Below, one piece after another: positions 26,459 to 36,149 of a stretch of 64,000 bases of DNA. Each line of letters starts with the position of its first letter. The stretch's first letter is position 1. The position numbers and the translations under genes were made by a program. The notes beneath the pieces were generated by a model that saw nothing but the letters and a program-made list of their open reading frames with translations, had not been told where the DNA came from and searched no databases. The DNA is from Gammaproteobacteria bacterium (GTDB lineage: Bacteria; Pseudomonadota; Gammaproteobacteria; Steroidobacterales; GCA-2729495), in assembly GCA_016874095.1 (NCBI GenBank), contig VGVH01000004.1:95335-159334 (forward strand), read 5' to 3'.

Positions 26459-27220
26459 TCAGCGGACGTCCAGGCTGCCGCGCGGCCTTTCGTCGTGGCT
26501 GTAAGCGGACCCGGTGATGTCGGCCTGCGTCAGGTGATCCAGGTAGTACTGCGCGGGCCAGCGATGCCCGTCGGACGCTGGCGTCGGCCGCGTCGCCGTC
26601 ACATCCACGGTCCAGGCCTGCGCGAGTGGCGCGTTCGTGGCGGGCACCGGATCATCCGTATTGATGTAGGCCTCGGCGTAGTCCGCGCATCGGCCCAGAT
26701 TCCCGGCGCCCCAGTTGGGATTCAGCGCTCCGTCGAAGCCGATCGGATCCAGGAAGGTGCTGACGATACGTGGCGGCCTGGCACTGCTCGCCCGCAGGGC
26801 CTCGCACAGGGCCTGCACGGGATAGGCGCCAGCGCTATGCCCGACCAGGTGGAGGACTTCAATGTCGGTCCGCTGCGCCAGGTTGCGACCGAGCGCCGAA
26901 CCAACCATGCCGCCGTTCACCCGTGCGCGCAGACGCGTGTCGGAGAACGGCGACCAGATGTAACGAAGGACGGAAACATCGGGCGTTTCCGCGGCGAGTT
27001 GGGCGAAACGGCGCTCGAGCGCAATGAGTGTCGGTTCCTCCCGGCCGTTACTGCCATGCAGCAGCAGCACCAGCACCCGCGTGCCGGGAGCAACGACCGG
27101 GTCGGGCACGGCAAAGGCCGGGGGGTAGCGGGCGTAGAGTTCCAGGCCCGCGGCACCGGCGGCAACCAGCGCAATGACAACGACGATCGCTCGAAGCGAC
27201 TTACGCATGATCCGGATCAT
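26459..27220 (-). CDS. Membrane-anchored or exported alpha/beta hydrolase (lipase-like)
   Basis: A 253-residue protein with an N-terminal hydrophobic segment (about 8-28) and an alpha/beta hydrolase core. VLVLLLHGSNG is the oxyanion-side strand and the nucleophile elbow is LVGHSAGAYPVQAL, Ser at about residue 128. The neighbourhood after it (STFLDPIGFDG) and the late His (DGHRWPAQYY) resemble lipase-type enzymes with an Asp-His pair. The substrate is unknown. An in-frame ATG at 27208 is an alternative start. Confidence 0.65.
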   Translation of the reverse strand: MIRIMRKSLRAIVVVIALVAAGAAGLELYARYPPAFAVPDPVVAPGTRVLVLLLHGSNGREEPTLIALERRFAQLAAETPDVSVLRYIWSPFSDTRLRARVNGGMVGSALGRNLAQRTDIEVLHLVGHSAGAYPVQALCEALRASSARPPRIVSTFLDPIGFDGALNPNWGAGNLGRCADYAEAYINTDDPVPATNAPLAQAWTVDVTATRPTPASDGHRWPAQYYLDHLTQADITGSAYSHDERPRGSLDVR

Positions 27221-27242
27221 AGCGCCGCCGTCTGCGCAGCGG

Positions 27243-28271
27243 TCAACGCAGCCGCGGCATCACTTCCCGCGCAAAGAGGCGGGACTGATTGACCATTGCT
27301 TCCTGGCGCGCGCCGTGCGGCGTCGGCACCGGCGAACCACCGAGCAGGTAGACATGATCGAGGCCGAGGCCGACGAGTGCCGACAGCCTCGAGTAGCACT
27401 TCTCCGGCGGACCGCAGATCGAGAACCAGTCGACGAAGGCATCGTCGATGACGGCGAGGTGTGAGCCTTCGTTCTGTGCGTGCCGCGCCATGTCGTAGCC
27501 GGACTGCATGTGCTCGGCGATCGCGCGCAACTGCGGCGGCAGATGCTCGAGCGGTGAGTGCTTCATGCCGGCGAAGTGAGCGACCATCCCCGCGATCATC
27601 CGCCCGAGCCGGATCGCGCGCTGTTCGTCGGGATCGCAGACCAGGTTGATGTAAGCGCCGATGCGGATGCTGTCGCGACTGCGATTGATCTTGGCCAGGT
27701 GCGCCGTGGCCGTGTCCATCGCCCACTTCAGCCGTTCCGGCGCCGAACCGACGGCGAAGCTGATACGGTCGGCAACCTCGACGGCCATCCGTATCGTCGC
27801 CGGGCCGGAACAGGCCACGTCCAGCGCAACGACTGGCAGCTCGCCGGGTTCGATCCAGCGCAGGCGCGACACGGCTGCGCCGCGGGTGACCTCCTCGCCA
27901 CGCAGATAGCTGCGCAATTCCTCCAGGAAGCGGCGCAGTTCTGCTGTCGTGGCCTGGCGCTTGCCAATGTGCGCTGCGGACGAGTCTCCCCTGCCGATGC
28001 CGGAAATCACGCGACCGCCGGACTCCAGCTGCAGGCTCGCAAGGGCGCCGGCGGTAACCGACGAGTCGCGCGTGTAGGGATTGGTTACACCGGTACCGAA
28101 TCGAAGCCGCTTCGTGGCCGCCGCGACGAGATTCAGTTGTCCGTAGGGGTCCGGACTCAGGCATTGCGTATCGGGACAAAGCAGGAAATCGAAGCCGAGT
28201 GCCTCTATTTCCGTTGCCAGCCTCGCCGTGTATCCGGGCGAGGGTTCCATGACGATGCCGAACTCTGCCAT
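27243..28271 (-). CDS. LLM-class flavin (FMN/F420)-dependent oxidoreductase
   Basis: A 342-residue luciferase-like monooxygenase family protein. The barrel start is FGIVMEPSPGYTARLATEIEALGFDFLLCPD; later motifs GTGVTNPYTRDSSVTAGALASL and GRVISGIGRGDSS match the F420-type subgroup (methylene-H4MPT reductase-like). It could use FMN or F420; whether the organism makes F420 cannot be judged here. I chose the ATG at 28271 because GGGAG lies 6 bases upstream. Substrate unknown. Confidence 0.85.
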   Translation of the reverse strand: MAEFGIVMEPSPGYTARLATEIEALGFDFLLCPDTQCLSPDPYGQLNLVAAATKRLRFGTGVTNPYTRDSSVTAGALASLQLESGGRVISGIGRGDSSAAHIGKRQATTAELRRFLEELRSYLRGEEVTRGAAVSRLRWIEPGELPVVALDVACSGPATIRMAVEVADRISFAVGSAPERLKWAMDTATAHLAKINRSRDSIRIGAYINLVCDPDEQRAIRLGRMIAGMVAHFAGMKHSPLEHLPPQLRAIAEHMQSGYDMARHAQNEGSHLAVIDDAFVDWFSICGPPEKCYSRLSALVGLGLDHVYLLGGSPVPTPHGARQEAMVNQSRLFAREVMPRLR

Positions 28272-28308
28272 GACCGCTCCCTGGCGGGGCACCAGGGCCG
28301 CGCCGTCG

Positions 28309-28811
28309 TCAGTGCTCGCGATGAGCCGCGAAAGAAATCTTGTTTAACACACCCAGCAGCACCGCCGAGACGACAAATGTCATGTGCAGGATCACGTACC
28401 ACATGATCTTGTCGTTATCGATCTTCTGCGCATCCATGAATACGCGCAGCAGGTGAATGGAGGAAATCGCGACGATCGACGCCGCTACCTTGAGTTTCAA
28501 GGTAGCGGCGTCGAGCTTGCCGAGCCAGCCGAGACCGTCAGTTCCCTCGGCGTCGATGCGGGAGACGAAATTCTCGTAGTCCGAGAACATCACCATCACG
28601 ATGAGGCTGCCGACCAGCACGATGTCGATCATGGCGAGGATCGTCAGCACCAGGTCCGCCTCGGTGGAGGACAAGGCGTGGGTAACGACGTGGAACGCCT
28701 CCTGGAAAAACTTGAGGCCGAGCGCGAACAGCGCAAACGACAGGCCCAGGTAGAGCGGTGCGAGCAGCCAGCGGCTCGCGAACAGCAGTTTCTCGATGGT
28801 TCGTCCAGCAT
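28309..28811 (-). CDS. UPF0114 (YqhA-like) membrane protein with apparent 5' frameshift
   Basis: From about 28800 downward one frame encodes a nearly complete UPF0114 protein: [20 protein letters not shown], a second membrane segment, [15 protein letters not shown] and [20 protein letters not shown]. No ATG, GTG or TTG opens this frame upstream of its first helix. An ATG at 28811 lies in another frame and would give MLDE followed by the correct frame if one base were present between 28800 and 28801 (GAACC instead of GAAACC). The 503-base span is one short of a multiple of three. This is either a sequencing error, a broken gene or a rare start codon. Function of the family is unknown; four membrane helices. 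Confidence 0.75.
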
Positions 28812-28895
28812 GGCGACCGTCCGGTGAACGATATCGCCAACGTTAGCGTGCTGATAGTGCGGTCCGCAACTCTTCGTTGGCTGGCCGACACTCGA

Positions 28896-31800
28896 TCAGA
28901 GGACCTCGGCAACCAGCGGCTGGCGCTCGATCACGGGCGGCAGCAGCTTGTACATGACCGGCGTAACCAGCCGCGCCAGGAAAGTCGACGACAGCAGTCC
29001 GCCTATGATTACCCATGCCATTGGTGAATAGAGGCCGGAGTTCTGCAACGCCAGCGGCAGCAACCCGCCGATCGCCGTCGCGGTCGTGAGAAGTATCGGT
29101 ACGAAGCGAATCTCGCCAGCTCGCTCGATGGCTTCGTCCAGCGACCGGCCCTCGGCGCGCAGCTGGTTGGTGAAATCGACCAGCAGGATCGAGTTCTTGA
29201 TCTCGATTCCGACAAGCGCGATGAATCCGACACCCGCGGTGAACGACATGTCGTTGCCGGTCGCCAGCAACATGAGAAAGCCGCCGAGCACGCCGATCGG
29301 CACGACCGTCAGCACGATCAGGGTCGAGCGGAAACTGCCGAACTCGATGACCAGCACGGCGAAAATGCCGAACAGCGCGACAATCGCCGCCGTGCCGATC
29401 CCGGAAAACGAGCGCGTGCCCGCCTCAGCCTCCCCACCCAGGACGTAGCGATAGCCCTGCGGCCAGGAATAGCGGTCCAGCTCGCGAACCACTGCCGCGG
29501 TCACGGCAGCCGTATTGCGGCCGGTGCTCACGTGCGACTCGATCGTTACGGAGCGTTCGCGGCCGTAGCGCTGGATCCGGGTCAGCGCGGCCTCGAACTC
29601 GGGCCGGGCCAGCTGCGCGAGAGGCAACGACCCGCCGGCAAGAGTCGGCACCCGCACTGTGTCCAGCGCCGACAGGTCCGCGCGAGTTCCCACCGGCGTA
29701 CGGACGACGATGTCGTACTGCTCGCCGTCGGTCTCCTTGTAGGTGCCGATGCTTATGCCGGAAACGGCCAGGCGCGCCGCGCGATCGAAGTCGACCGCTG
29801 CCACGCCGAGCTGGCTGGCCTTCCCCGGGTCCGGACGCAGTCGCAGGTTCGTGCGCGCAACGCGCAAAGGATTGTCGACGTCGCGCGTACCGGAGACCGA
29901 ACGGACCAGCCGTTCGATGTCGCGCGAGAGCGCCTCCAGTCGATCGAGGTCCGGGCCGACCACACGCACGGCGATCGGCGCGGCTATCGGCGGGCCGTTT
30001 ATGAACTCCTCGACCGTGATCCGCGCATTCGGGTACGCGGCGAGCCGGCTGCGCAGCGCTTCGAGTTCTCGCGGCGTCCGGCGCGTGTCGTAACGCTCGA
30101 TCTGAACGAAGAGTTGCGCGAAATTCGGCGAGTCAGCAACCGGAAATGCGTTGTAGAAGACCTGCGGGTTCGACCGGCCTATGTTCGTAAAGTAACTGCG
30201 CACGCCCGCCATGGCGTCAAGTTCACCCTCCACGACGCGAGCGGCTCGGTCGGTTTCGGCATAGCTCGAGCCGTCGGGCGTCTCGATCGTGACGAGGAAC
30301 ACGGGCGTGTCCGCCTTGCCGAAGAGGCTGGATTCCACGACGGAAATGAGTATGACCGATCCGACGATGGACCCGCCGATGATTGCCCAGGCCGTGGTCT
30401 TCGGCCAGCTCAGGCAGTACTCGAGCGCTGGGCGGTAATAGCGCTCGATGGCGGCCATCAGCCTGCGCAGGACCGCGTTGCCTTCCGGCCCTGACCCCGC
30501 CGGCAATGCCCGACTGGCGAGAAACGGAATGATGAACAGCGCGATCAGCAGCGATCCGAGCACCGTAACGGTCACCGTGACCGGCAGTACGCGAATGAAC
30601 TTCCCTGCCGACTGCGGCAACGCCATCAGTGGCAGGAAAGCGAACAGGATGGCCGCCGTACAACCAAGGATCGCTGCGAATATCTGCTGCGTGCCCCGCA
30701 ACGCTGCTTCGGCCCGCGAGTAGCCCATTCGCAGATGTCGGCTGATGTTCTCGACTACCACGATCGAGTCGTCGACCAGGAGTCCCAAGGCCAGCACGAA
30801 GCCGGCGATGGACAGCTGGTTGAGCGAGTAGTCGAGCAGGTAGAGACACGAGAGGCCGAACGCGATGGACAGCGGGATGGAAATCATCACGATGCCGGCA
30901 GCATGCAACCCCAGCGGCAGCAGCGTAAAGACAACGAGCGCTATCGCGATGGCAAAGTCCTTGTAGAGCTGGCCGAGACGGCGCTCGACGTTGCGTGACT
31001 GGTCGAATCCCCACTCGAGCCTGACGCTGCCAGGCAGGCGGGCCTCGAAGTCCTCCACCTTCGCCGCTATCCGCTCCCGCACCTCGATGACGTTGTAACC
31101 GGCTTTCTGGTTCGCCGTGACGAATACGGCGCGTTGTCCGTTGAATCGTCCTGTATAGCGCCAGGGAGCCTCCGCCCAGAACACGCGGGCGATGTCGCGG
31201 ACGCGGGTGATACTGCCGGCGCGAGCAGCCACGACGGTTTCTTCGACCTGGGCCAGGCTTTCGTAGCCGCCGGAAGTCTTGAGCGTGAAACTGCGGGGCC
31301 CGAGATCCAGCACACCGGCGGGTACATCGCTGTTCTCGCTCTGCAGGGCATCGATCAGTCGGCCTGGCGTCACGCCGAATTCGGCCATCCGGTCGAGTTC
31401 CACTTCGACGCGGAGCTCCCGCTCCGGCACGGCCCAGAACTCCGCCGTGCGAACGCCGACAGCCGTCTTGAGCGAGTCCTTGAGTTCGCGGGCAAGGTCC
31501 TCCAGTTCGCGATACGGGGCCGTTGGCGACACCAGCGCAAACTGCACGATATTCACGAGGCCAGGGCTCACCTTCCGTATTTCGAGCCGTTGGATCTCGG
31601 CCGGGAGGCTCGACCGCAGGGCATCGATTTCCCGGGTGACCTCGTCGTATTTGGCCTCCGGATCGGTAAAGGCCTCGAATTCGAAGTTGAGGACGGCCAG
31701 CCCATCGACGACGCTGGCCTCCATCCGCAACAGATCATCGAGCTCCGCTATGCGGTCCTCGACAGGCTTCACGACCAGCCTTTCGATGTCGATCGGGTCG

Positions 31801-31961
31801 GCTCCGGGCATGACGACCGAAACGAAGTAACCGGAGAACTTGAGGTAGGGATCCTCCTCCCTTGGCATGCTGACGAAAACGAACGCGCCGAGGACGATCA
31901 AACACAGGAATGCCACCAGGGTGACCTGGTAGCGGCGGATCGGGTACTCGAGCAGCTGCAT
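28896..31961 (-). CDS. RND-family efflux transporter
   Basis: A 1021-residue inner-membrane pump of the AcrB/MdtB-like RND family: twelve membrane helices, two large periplasmic loops. The helix-4 proton relay is present in LALGLLVDDSIVVVENISRH, and FTAGVGFIALVGIEIKNSILLVDF marks the helix-10 region. Substrate class is uncertain. The membrane fusion protein gene ends 13 bases upstream and a TetR gene starts the operon. No outer-membrane channel gene is included, so a shared TolC-like protein is expected. Confidence 0.95.
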   Translation of the reverse strand: MQLLEYPIRRYQVTLVAFLCLIVLGAFVFVSMPREEDPYLKFSGYFVSVVMPGADPIDIERLVVKPVEDRIAELDDLLRMEASVVDGLAVLNFEFEAFTDPEAKYDEVTREIDALRSSLPAEIQRLEIRKVSPGLVNIVQFALVSPTAPYRELEDLARELKDSLKTAVGVRTAEFWAVPERELRVEVELDRMAEFGVTPGRLIDALQSENSDVPAGVLDLGPRSFTLKTSGGYESLAQVEETVVAARAGSITRVRDIARVFWAEAPWRYTGRFNGQRAVFVTANQKAGYNVIEVRERIAAKVEDFEARLPGSVRLEWGFDQSRNVERRLGQLYKDFAIAIALVVFTLLPLGLHAAGIVMISIPLSIAFGLSCLYLLDYSLNQLSIAGFVLALGLLVDDSIVVVENISRHLRMGYSRAEAALRGTQQIFAAILGCTAAILFAFLPLMALPQSAGKFIRVLPVTVTVTVLGSLLIALFIIPFLASRALPAGSGPEGNAVLRRLMAAIERYYRPALEYCLSWPKTTAWAIIGGSIVGSVILISVVESSLFGKADTPVFLVTIETPDGSSYAETDRAARVVEGELDAMAGVRSYFTNIGRSNPQVFYNAFPVADSPNFAQLFVQIERYDTRRTPRELEALRSRLAAYPNARITVEEFINGPPIAAPIAVRVVGPDLDRLEALSRDIERLVRSVSGTRDVDNPLRVARTNLRLRPDPGKASQLGVAAVDFDRAARLAVSGISIGTYKETDGEQYDIVVRTPVGTRADLSALDTVRVPTLAGGSLPLAQLARPEFEAALTRIQRYGRERSVTIESHVSTGRNTAAVTAAVVRELDRYSWPQGYRYVLGGEAEAGTRSFSGIGTAAIVALFGIFAVLVIEFGSFRSTLIVLTVVPIGVLGGFLMLLATGNDMSFTAGVGFIALVGIEIKNSILLVDFTNQLRAEGRSLDEAIERAGEIRFVPILLTTATAIGGLLPLALQNSGLYSPMAWVIIGGLLSSTFLARLVTPVMYKLLPPVIERQPLVAEVL

Positions 31962-31974
31962 GACGCGACGCGCG

Positions 31975-33015
31975 TCAGCGCACGGTAGCCTGGGCGATCG
32001 GCTGCCCTTCCGACAGGTACAGGGCGCCGTCCGTGATCACGGGCTCGCCCGCCGCTATACCTGATCGAACGGCCACGGCATCAGGGGTAATGAACGCCAC
32101 GACCAGCTCGCGCCGCTGCGCGACTCCGCCTGCGGGCACGAATACGGTCGCGCGCTCGCGCTCGGCCTCGATTATCGCGCCGATCGGGACGTAGGCGAGG
32201 CGGTTGCCGCGCGCAGCGCCGGGCTCGATCGAGACTTTCGCAAGCAGGCCACCGACCAGGGCCAGCTTCGTCGATTCCAGTGAAATCTCGACATCGAAGA
32301 GGCCGGTTTCTTCCGAAGCCGCACCCGGTATCTCGGTTACCGAGCCGACCAGAGCGGTACCGGGAAAGGCGTCCAGCATCACACGCGCAACGTCACCCGC
32401 GCGCAGCTTCACGACATCGCGATCGGCGAGCCCGGCACGGACGACGAAGCCACCGTCCGCCGGGCCGATGACGAGCACATCCTGGCCCGCGCCGAGCACC
32501 TGGCGTTCTTCCGCCCGGCGACGCAACACCACGCCGTCGCGCGGCGACGTGATCACCGCATAGGCACGATTGAACCGGGCTGCGCTCAGGCGCGCTGCCG
32601 CTACCTGGGCATCGGTTCGCAGCCGCTCGGCGTCGCCTTCGCTGATCAACCGAGCCGCCCTCAGTTCGTCGCCGCGCACACGATCACGCTCCGCTTTCTC
32701 CGCGAGACGCTGAGCCTGCTCGACTTCGGCATCGATTTCAGCCAGCTCCAGAGTGGCGAGTTCCTGGCCGCGGCGGACACGGTCGCCCTCGCGCACACGG
32801 ATACGATCCACGACCCCGGCGACCTTGAACGAAAGCCGCAGCTGGTCACGAGGCGTAATGACGCCGCTGGTGATAACCGGCGGTAGCGCGGGTCCGCTGG
32901 TCACCGCGGCGATCCCGACAGGCCGCGGCCCGGGTGCAGCCGGTGCGGCATCGCCACTGCACGCCGAGATCAGTGCCGCCGCGCAGGCCGTTGCCACCAA
33001 CATCGCCAGCCGCAT
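31975..33015 (-). CDS. RND periplasmic adaptor (membrane fusion protein), lipoprotein
   Basis: A 346-residue adaptor that links the RND pump to an outer-membrane channel. A lipobox occurs at LISACSG (Cys about residue 19). The lipoyl/hairpin region includes VAGVVDRIRVREGDRVRRGQELATL and a short coiled coil (about 90-140); VITSPRDGVVLRRRAEERQVL is the second lipoyl half. The ATG at 33015 overlaps the tetR stop (ATGA), indicating translational coupling. Confidence 0.93.
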   Translation of the reverse strand: MRLAMLVATACAAALISACSGDAAPAAPGPRPVGIAAVTSGPALPPVITSGVITPRDQLRLSFKVAGVVDRIRVREGDRVRRGQELATLELAEIDAEVEQAQRLAEKAERDRVRGDELRAARLISEGDAERLRTDAQVAAARLSAARFNRAYAVITSPRDGVVLRRRAEERQVLGAGQDVLVIGPADGGFVVRAGLADRDVVKLRAGDVARVMLDAFPGTALVGSVTEIPGAASEETGLFDVEISLESTKLALVGGLLAKVSIEPGAARGNRLAYVPIGAIIEAERERATVFVPAGGVAQRRELVVAFITPDAVAVRSGIAAGEPVITDGALYLSEGQPIAQATVR

Positions 33016-33677
33016 CACGATTCCGCTCCTGCAGGTTCGCTGCGAGAGAGTGCGACGCGCGTAATGCCGAGCGCCTGCTCCATCAGGCCCGCAGGCGTCA
33101 CGCCCTGCGTCTCGAGCACACCGACCTTCAGTCGCGCTATCTGGATGGCGCCGTGCATCAACGCCCAAAGCGAAATGGCAACGGAGCGCACCTCGCCGAT
33201 CGATGGCGACACGGAGCCATCCTCGATGCCGTCGTTGATCAGGCCGATGATCAGGTCGAAGACGCGATCGCTGGCTGCCAGGCAGGCCGGCAGGTTTCCC
33301 TCGGCCTGCGAGGCTGCGCCAGCGCCGGCCTGGAACCTGGCAAGCGCCTCGAAATACACCGGCGCCTCGTCGGCGAATGCAACATAGGCGCGACCGATCG
33401 AGAGCAGTCGGTCGAGGCCGTTCGCCTCGCGACCCGCCGCCGCGGCTGCCCGAGAGTGAAACAGGCTGAGCGCCCGCTCGCAGAGGCCGAGGTGCAGGTC
33501 GCCGCGATCCTCGAAGTAGACATAGAGAAGGCCGCGGGATAGCCGCGCTGCCCGCGCAACCTGGTCCATGGTCAGGGCATCGAAACCCACCCCCGCCGCC
33601 ACTCGATGGGCAGCATCGAGGATGTCGGCGCGGCGTCGCTCACGCTCCTCGTTCCGGCGGCTGGTCAGGGGATCCAT
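33015..33677 (-). CDS. TetR-family repressor of the RND operon
   Basis: A 220-residue regulator. The helix-turn-helix is at about residues 15-60 (RADILDAAHRVAAGVGFDALTMDQVARAARLSRGLLYVYF, given here only as a landmark in two pieces: RADILDAAHRVAAGVGFDA and MDQVARAARLSRGLLYVYF). The C-terminal helical ligand domain is diverse. It is the first gene of the tetR-adaptor-pump operon, and a palindrome sits across its promoter, so it probably represses its own operon until a substrate of the pump binds. Confidence 0.92.
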   Translation of the reverse strand: MDPLTSRRNEERERRRADILDAAHRVAAGVGFDALTMDQVARAARLSRGLLYVYFEDRGDLHLGLCERALSLFHSRAAAAAGREANGLDRLLSIGRAYVAFADEAPVYFEALARFQAGAGAASQAEGNLPACLAASDRVFDLIIGLINDGIEDGSVSPSIGEVRSVAISLWALMHGAIQIARLKVGVLETQGVTPAGLMEQALGITRVALSRSEPAGAES

Positions 33678-33698
33678 CGGGCAAGCCTATGCCCGAAT

Positions 33699-33713
33699 TT
33701 GACAAATTGTCAA
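33699..33713 (-). promoter_or_regulatory. Probable TetR operator over the RND operon promoter
   Basis: TTGACAAATTGTCAA is a perfect 15-bp palindrome 21 bases upstream of the tetR start. On the minus strand its first half supplies a consensus -35, TTGACA; a weak -10 (CATAGG or nearby) lies 17 bases further. Repressor binding here would block RNA polymerase. Confidence 0.7.
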
Positions 33714-33771
33714 TTACTGGACATCTATCAAATCCAGGACCAAAAGCAGCCGCCTCGGCGGAAATGGGGGG

Positions 33772-33972
33772 CTATTCGAAAGTGCCGCGGACCCGGGGCC
33801 GAAGCGCGCGCACGCCGGGGCGAGCGACGGTCCACTCGGCCGGCGACCGTGCCGAGGGTGCCAGGGCAACGGTGGCCCCTGTCGCCACGCTGGCCTTGCG
33901 CTGTTGTGCCTGATCGGCGGTGGCGACCGGAGACAGGAGCGATAACAGCAATATCGGCAGGAGGAATTTCAT
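33772..33972 (-). CDS. Possible small secreted protein (66 residues)
   Basis: The frame starts MKFLLPILLLSLLSPVATAD, a convincing signal peptide with a predicted cleavage near ATA-D. It is followed by about 45 residues rich in Ala, Arg and Val without a recognisable domain. GGAAG lies 4 bases upstream of the ATG. It fills most of the 360-base gap between tetR and rlmJ. I do not recognise a family, and a chance open frame in GC-rich DNA is possible, though the signal peptide argues against that. Confidence 0.4.
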   Translation of the reverse strand: MKFLLPILLLSLLSPVATADQAQQRKASVATGATVALAPSARSPAEWTVARPGVRALRPRVRGTFE

Positions 33973-34038
33973 GGAATCTTCCGGGCGGCGCGGCAGTTGC
34001 TCGCCGCATTCTAGCGCGAGGTGCCGGTTCAGGTCAGA

Positions 34039-34878
34039 TCACTCCGGCACCAGCCAGCCTGCGTTGGCGCCACCCGCACCGTCGATCGCCAGACACTTCC
34101 ACAGCGCGTGAGCGAGCGATTCGAGCCTGCCGGTGGCATCCCAGGGCGGATTGACGATCAGCAGCCCGGAACCGCGCATGCCCGGCGCTGAATCCGGGAG
34201 AACCTGCAGGTTCATCTGCCAGATGCGGCGAATCCCGGTTTCGGCAACCCGCGACGGAAAGCGCTCGGCCGCCCGATCCCGGATCATCGGATACCACACG
34301 ACATAGGTGCCCGCTGGCCAGCGCGCGTGGCAGGCGGCGAGCATCGACGCGACACCCGTGAAGTCATCCTTGATTTCGTAGGAAGGGTCGATCAGCACGG
34401 CGCCCCGGCGCTCGGCCGGCGGAACCAATGCCGGCAGTCCCTCGAAACAATCACGTTCATGCAGGTGCACGCGACGGTCGCGTCCGAGCGCGCGACGCAG
34501 CTTGCTGACAGAACGCGGGTGCAATTCCATGAGGACCAGATGATCCCCTGGCCTCAGCATGGCCTGCGCCAGCAGCGGGGACCCCGGGTATCGGCGGCAT
34601 TCCTTGCCGCGGTTCGCGGCACGAATGACTTCCAGATAGCGGCCGGTAGCGTCCAGGGACTGCTCCGGCTTCAACAGCCGGTATATGCCGGTCGCGTGTT
34701 CCGCGTTCAGGCGTGCCTCGGTGCTGTTCAGGTCGTAGAGACCCGAGCCAGCGTGGGTATCGTACAGGCGCAGGGCGCCCGGCTTCTTCTGTAGCGACTC
34801 GATGATCGTCATCCAGGCTGCGTGCTTCAGCACGTCGCCGTGATTGCCCGCATGGTACTCGTGTTGGTAGCTCAGCAT
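34039..34878 (-). CDS. rlmJ: 23S rRNA (adenine(2030)-N6)-methyltransferase
   Basis: A 279-residue S-adenosylmethionine-dependent enzyme that methylates A2030 of 23S rRNA. The N-terminus MLSYQHEYHAGNHGDVLKH is diagnostic for RlmJ. LRLYDTHAGSGLYDL is the cofactor loop and the catalytic motif IV reads DPSYEIK, where E. coli has DPPYE. IWQMNLQVLPDS and LIVNPPW are near the C-terminus. I chose the ATG at 34878 because the family begins exactly there. It is divergent from the yebC paralogue across 71 bases. Confidence 0.96.
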   Translation of the reverse strand: MLSYQHEYHAGNHGDVLKHAAWMTIIESLQKKPGALRLYDTHAGSGLYDLNSTEARLNAEHATGIYRLLKPEQSLDATGRYLEVIRAANRGKECRRYPGSPLLAQAMLRPGDHLVLMELHPRSVSKLRRALGRDRRVHLHERDCFEGLPALVPPAERRGAVLIDPSYEIKDDFTGVASMLAACHARWPAGTYVVWYPMIRDRAAERFPSRVAETGIRRIWQMNLQVLPDSAPGMRGSGLLIVNPPWDATGRLESLAHALWKCLAIDGAGGANAGWLVPE

Positions 34879-34949
34879 GGTTCGGCGGATAATCGCACCC
34901 GGTATCGCCTTGCTCAACGTCCAGGCGACAGCGATTTTTCAGGAATTAC

Positions 34950-35672
34950 ATGGGTCGAATATTCGAAGTCAGAAAACATGCGATGTTCGCGCGATGGAAC
35001 CGCATGGCCAAGCAGTTTACGCGGGTCAACAAGGACATCACGATTGCCGTAAAGGCCGGTGGCCCGGACCCCAACTCCAATCCCGCCCTGCGCCGCGTGA
35101 TCCAGAACGCGCGAGCGGTGAACATGCCGAAGGACAAGGTCGAAGCCGCCATCAAGCGGGCGGCCGGCAAGGACGTAGCGAACTACGAGCTCGTCATCTA
35201 CGAAGCCTACGCACCGCACGGTGTACCACTGCTCATCGAAACCGCCACGGACAATCCCACGCGTACGGTCGGCAACCTGCGGGCGATATTCAACAAGCAC
35301 GGCGGCAATCTGGGCTCCAGCGGCAGCGTAGCGTTCATGTTCCGGCGCATGGGTGTGTTTCGCCTGAACCCTGAGGGTGTCGACCAGGACGATCTTGAGC
35401 TCTACCTGATCGACCACGGCCTCGAAGAGATGGGCGAGAGTACCGGCGAGAAAGGCGAGCCGCAGTTGCTCATCCGCTGTCTGTTTCCCGAGTTTGGAAA
35501 CGTGCAGAAGGCCCTGGAGGACCGCGGCCTTTCACCGGTCTCTGCGGAGCAGGAGTACGTCTGCTCGACCGCCACGGAGTTGCCGGAAGCACAGGCCAAC
35601 GAGGTTATGGAACTCATCGACCGTATCGAGCAGGACGACGACGTCCGCAACGTCTATCACACGCTCGCCTGA
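34950..35672 (+). CDS. YebC/PmpR-family protein
   Basis: A 240-residue member of the YebC family (DUF28). Members act as DNA-binding regulators or, for the YebC/TACO1 branch, help ribosomes translate difficult proline stretches. The N-terminus is [21 protein letters not shown] rather than the canonical MAGHSKWANIKHRK, which places it in the paralogous second branch. The core is [20 protein letters not shown] followed by GPHGVP-like [20 protein letters not shown] precedes the ATG by 5 bases. No ruvC is nearby. Confidence 0.9.
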   Translation: MGRIFEVRKHAMFARWNRMAKQFTRVNKDITIAVKAGGPDPNSNPALRRVIQNARAVNMPKDKVEAAIKRAAGKDVANYELVIYEAYAPHGVPLLIETATDNPTRTVGNLRAIFNKHGGNLGSSGSVAFMFRRMGVFRLNPEGVDQDDLELYLIDHGLEEMGESTGEKGEPQLLIRCLFPEFGNVQKALEDRGLSPVSAEQEYVCSTATELPEAQANEVMELIDRIEQDDDVRNVYHTLA

Positions 35673-35685
35673 CGCCCGGGGAAGG

Positions 35686-36147
35686 TCACGCCACTGGCAG
35701 CGTGACAGTGTCCTCTCGCTCTCGCACGGTGTTGAATATCTCCGACGGCGGGACCGGGCGGCTTAAGAAGAAGCCCTGGGCGTAGCGACAACCCAGCGAC
35801 TGCAGGATAGCCACCTGCTGCTCGGTGTCGACACCTTCGGCAACACTGGCCATTCCGAGATTCTCGACCAGCGTAATCGTGGCGTGAATGACGGCCATGC
35901 CGTCCTGGCTGGTTGCGAGGTCCCGGACGAAGGAGCGATCGATCTTGATGGTGTCGAACGGATAGTCCCGCAGGCAGGCGAGCGACGAGATGCCGGTGCC
36001 GAAGTCGTCCATCGCGAACTTCACACCCAGGGCCCGCGGCTGGTTCATCAGTTCCTTCGCTGCAGGGTCCCGGATCAGTTCCCGCTCCGTGACTTCCAGC
36101 TGCAGGCAGCGCGGCGGCAGGCCGGTCTGCACCAGCGTCTCACGCAC
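35686..36147 (-). pseudogene. C-terminal fragment of an EAL-domain c-di-GMP phosphodiesterase
   Basis: About 153 codons matching the second half of an EAL domain: QLEVTERELI, AMDDFGTGISSLACLRDYPF, IKIDRSFVRDL, SVAEGVDTEQQ and GCRYAQGFFLSRPVP. The N-terminal half with the EAL motif itself and several metal ligands is absent, and sequence match ends at about 36150 without an upstream start other than GTG at 36147. The remaining piece cannot be an active phosphodiesterase on its own. It abuts an HDOD fragment on the opposite strand. Confidence 0.85.
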
Positions 36148-36149
36148 GC

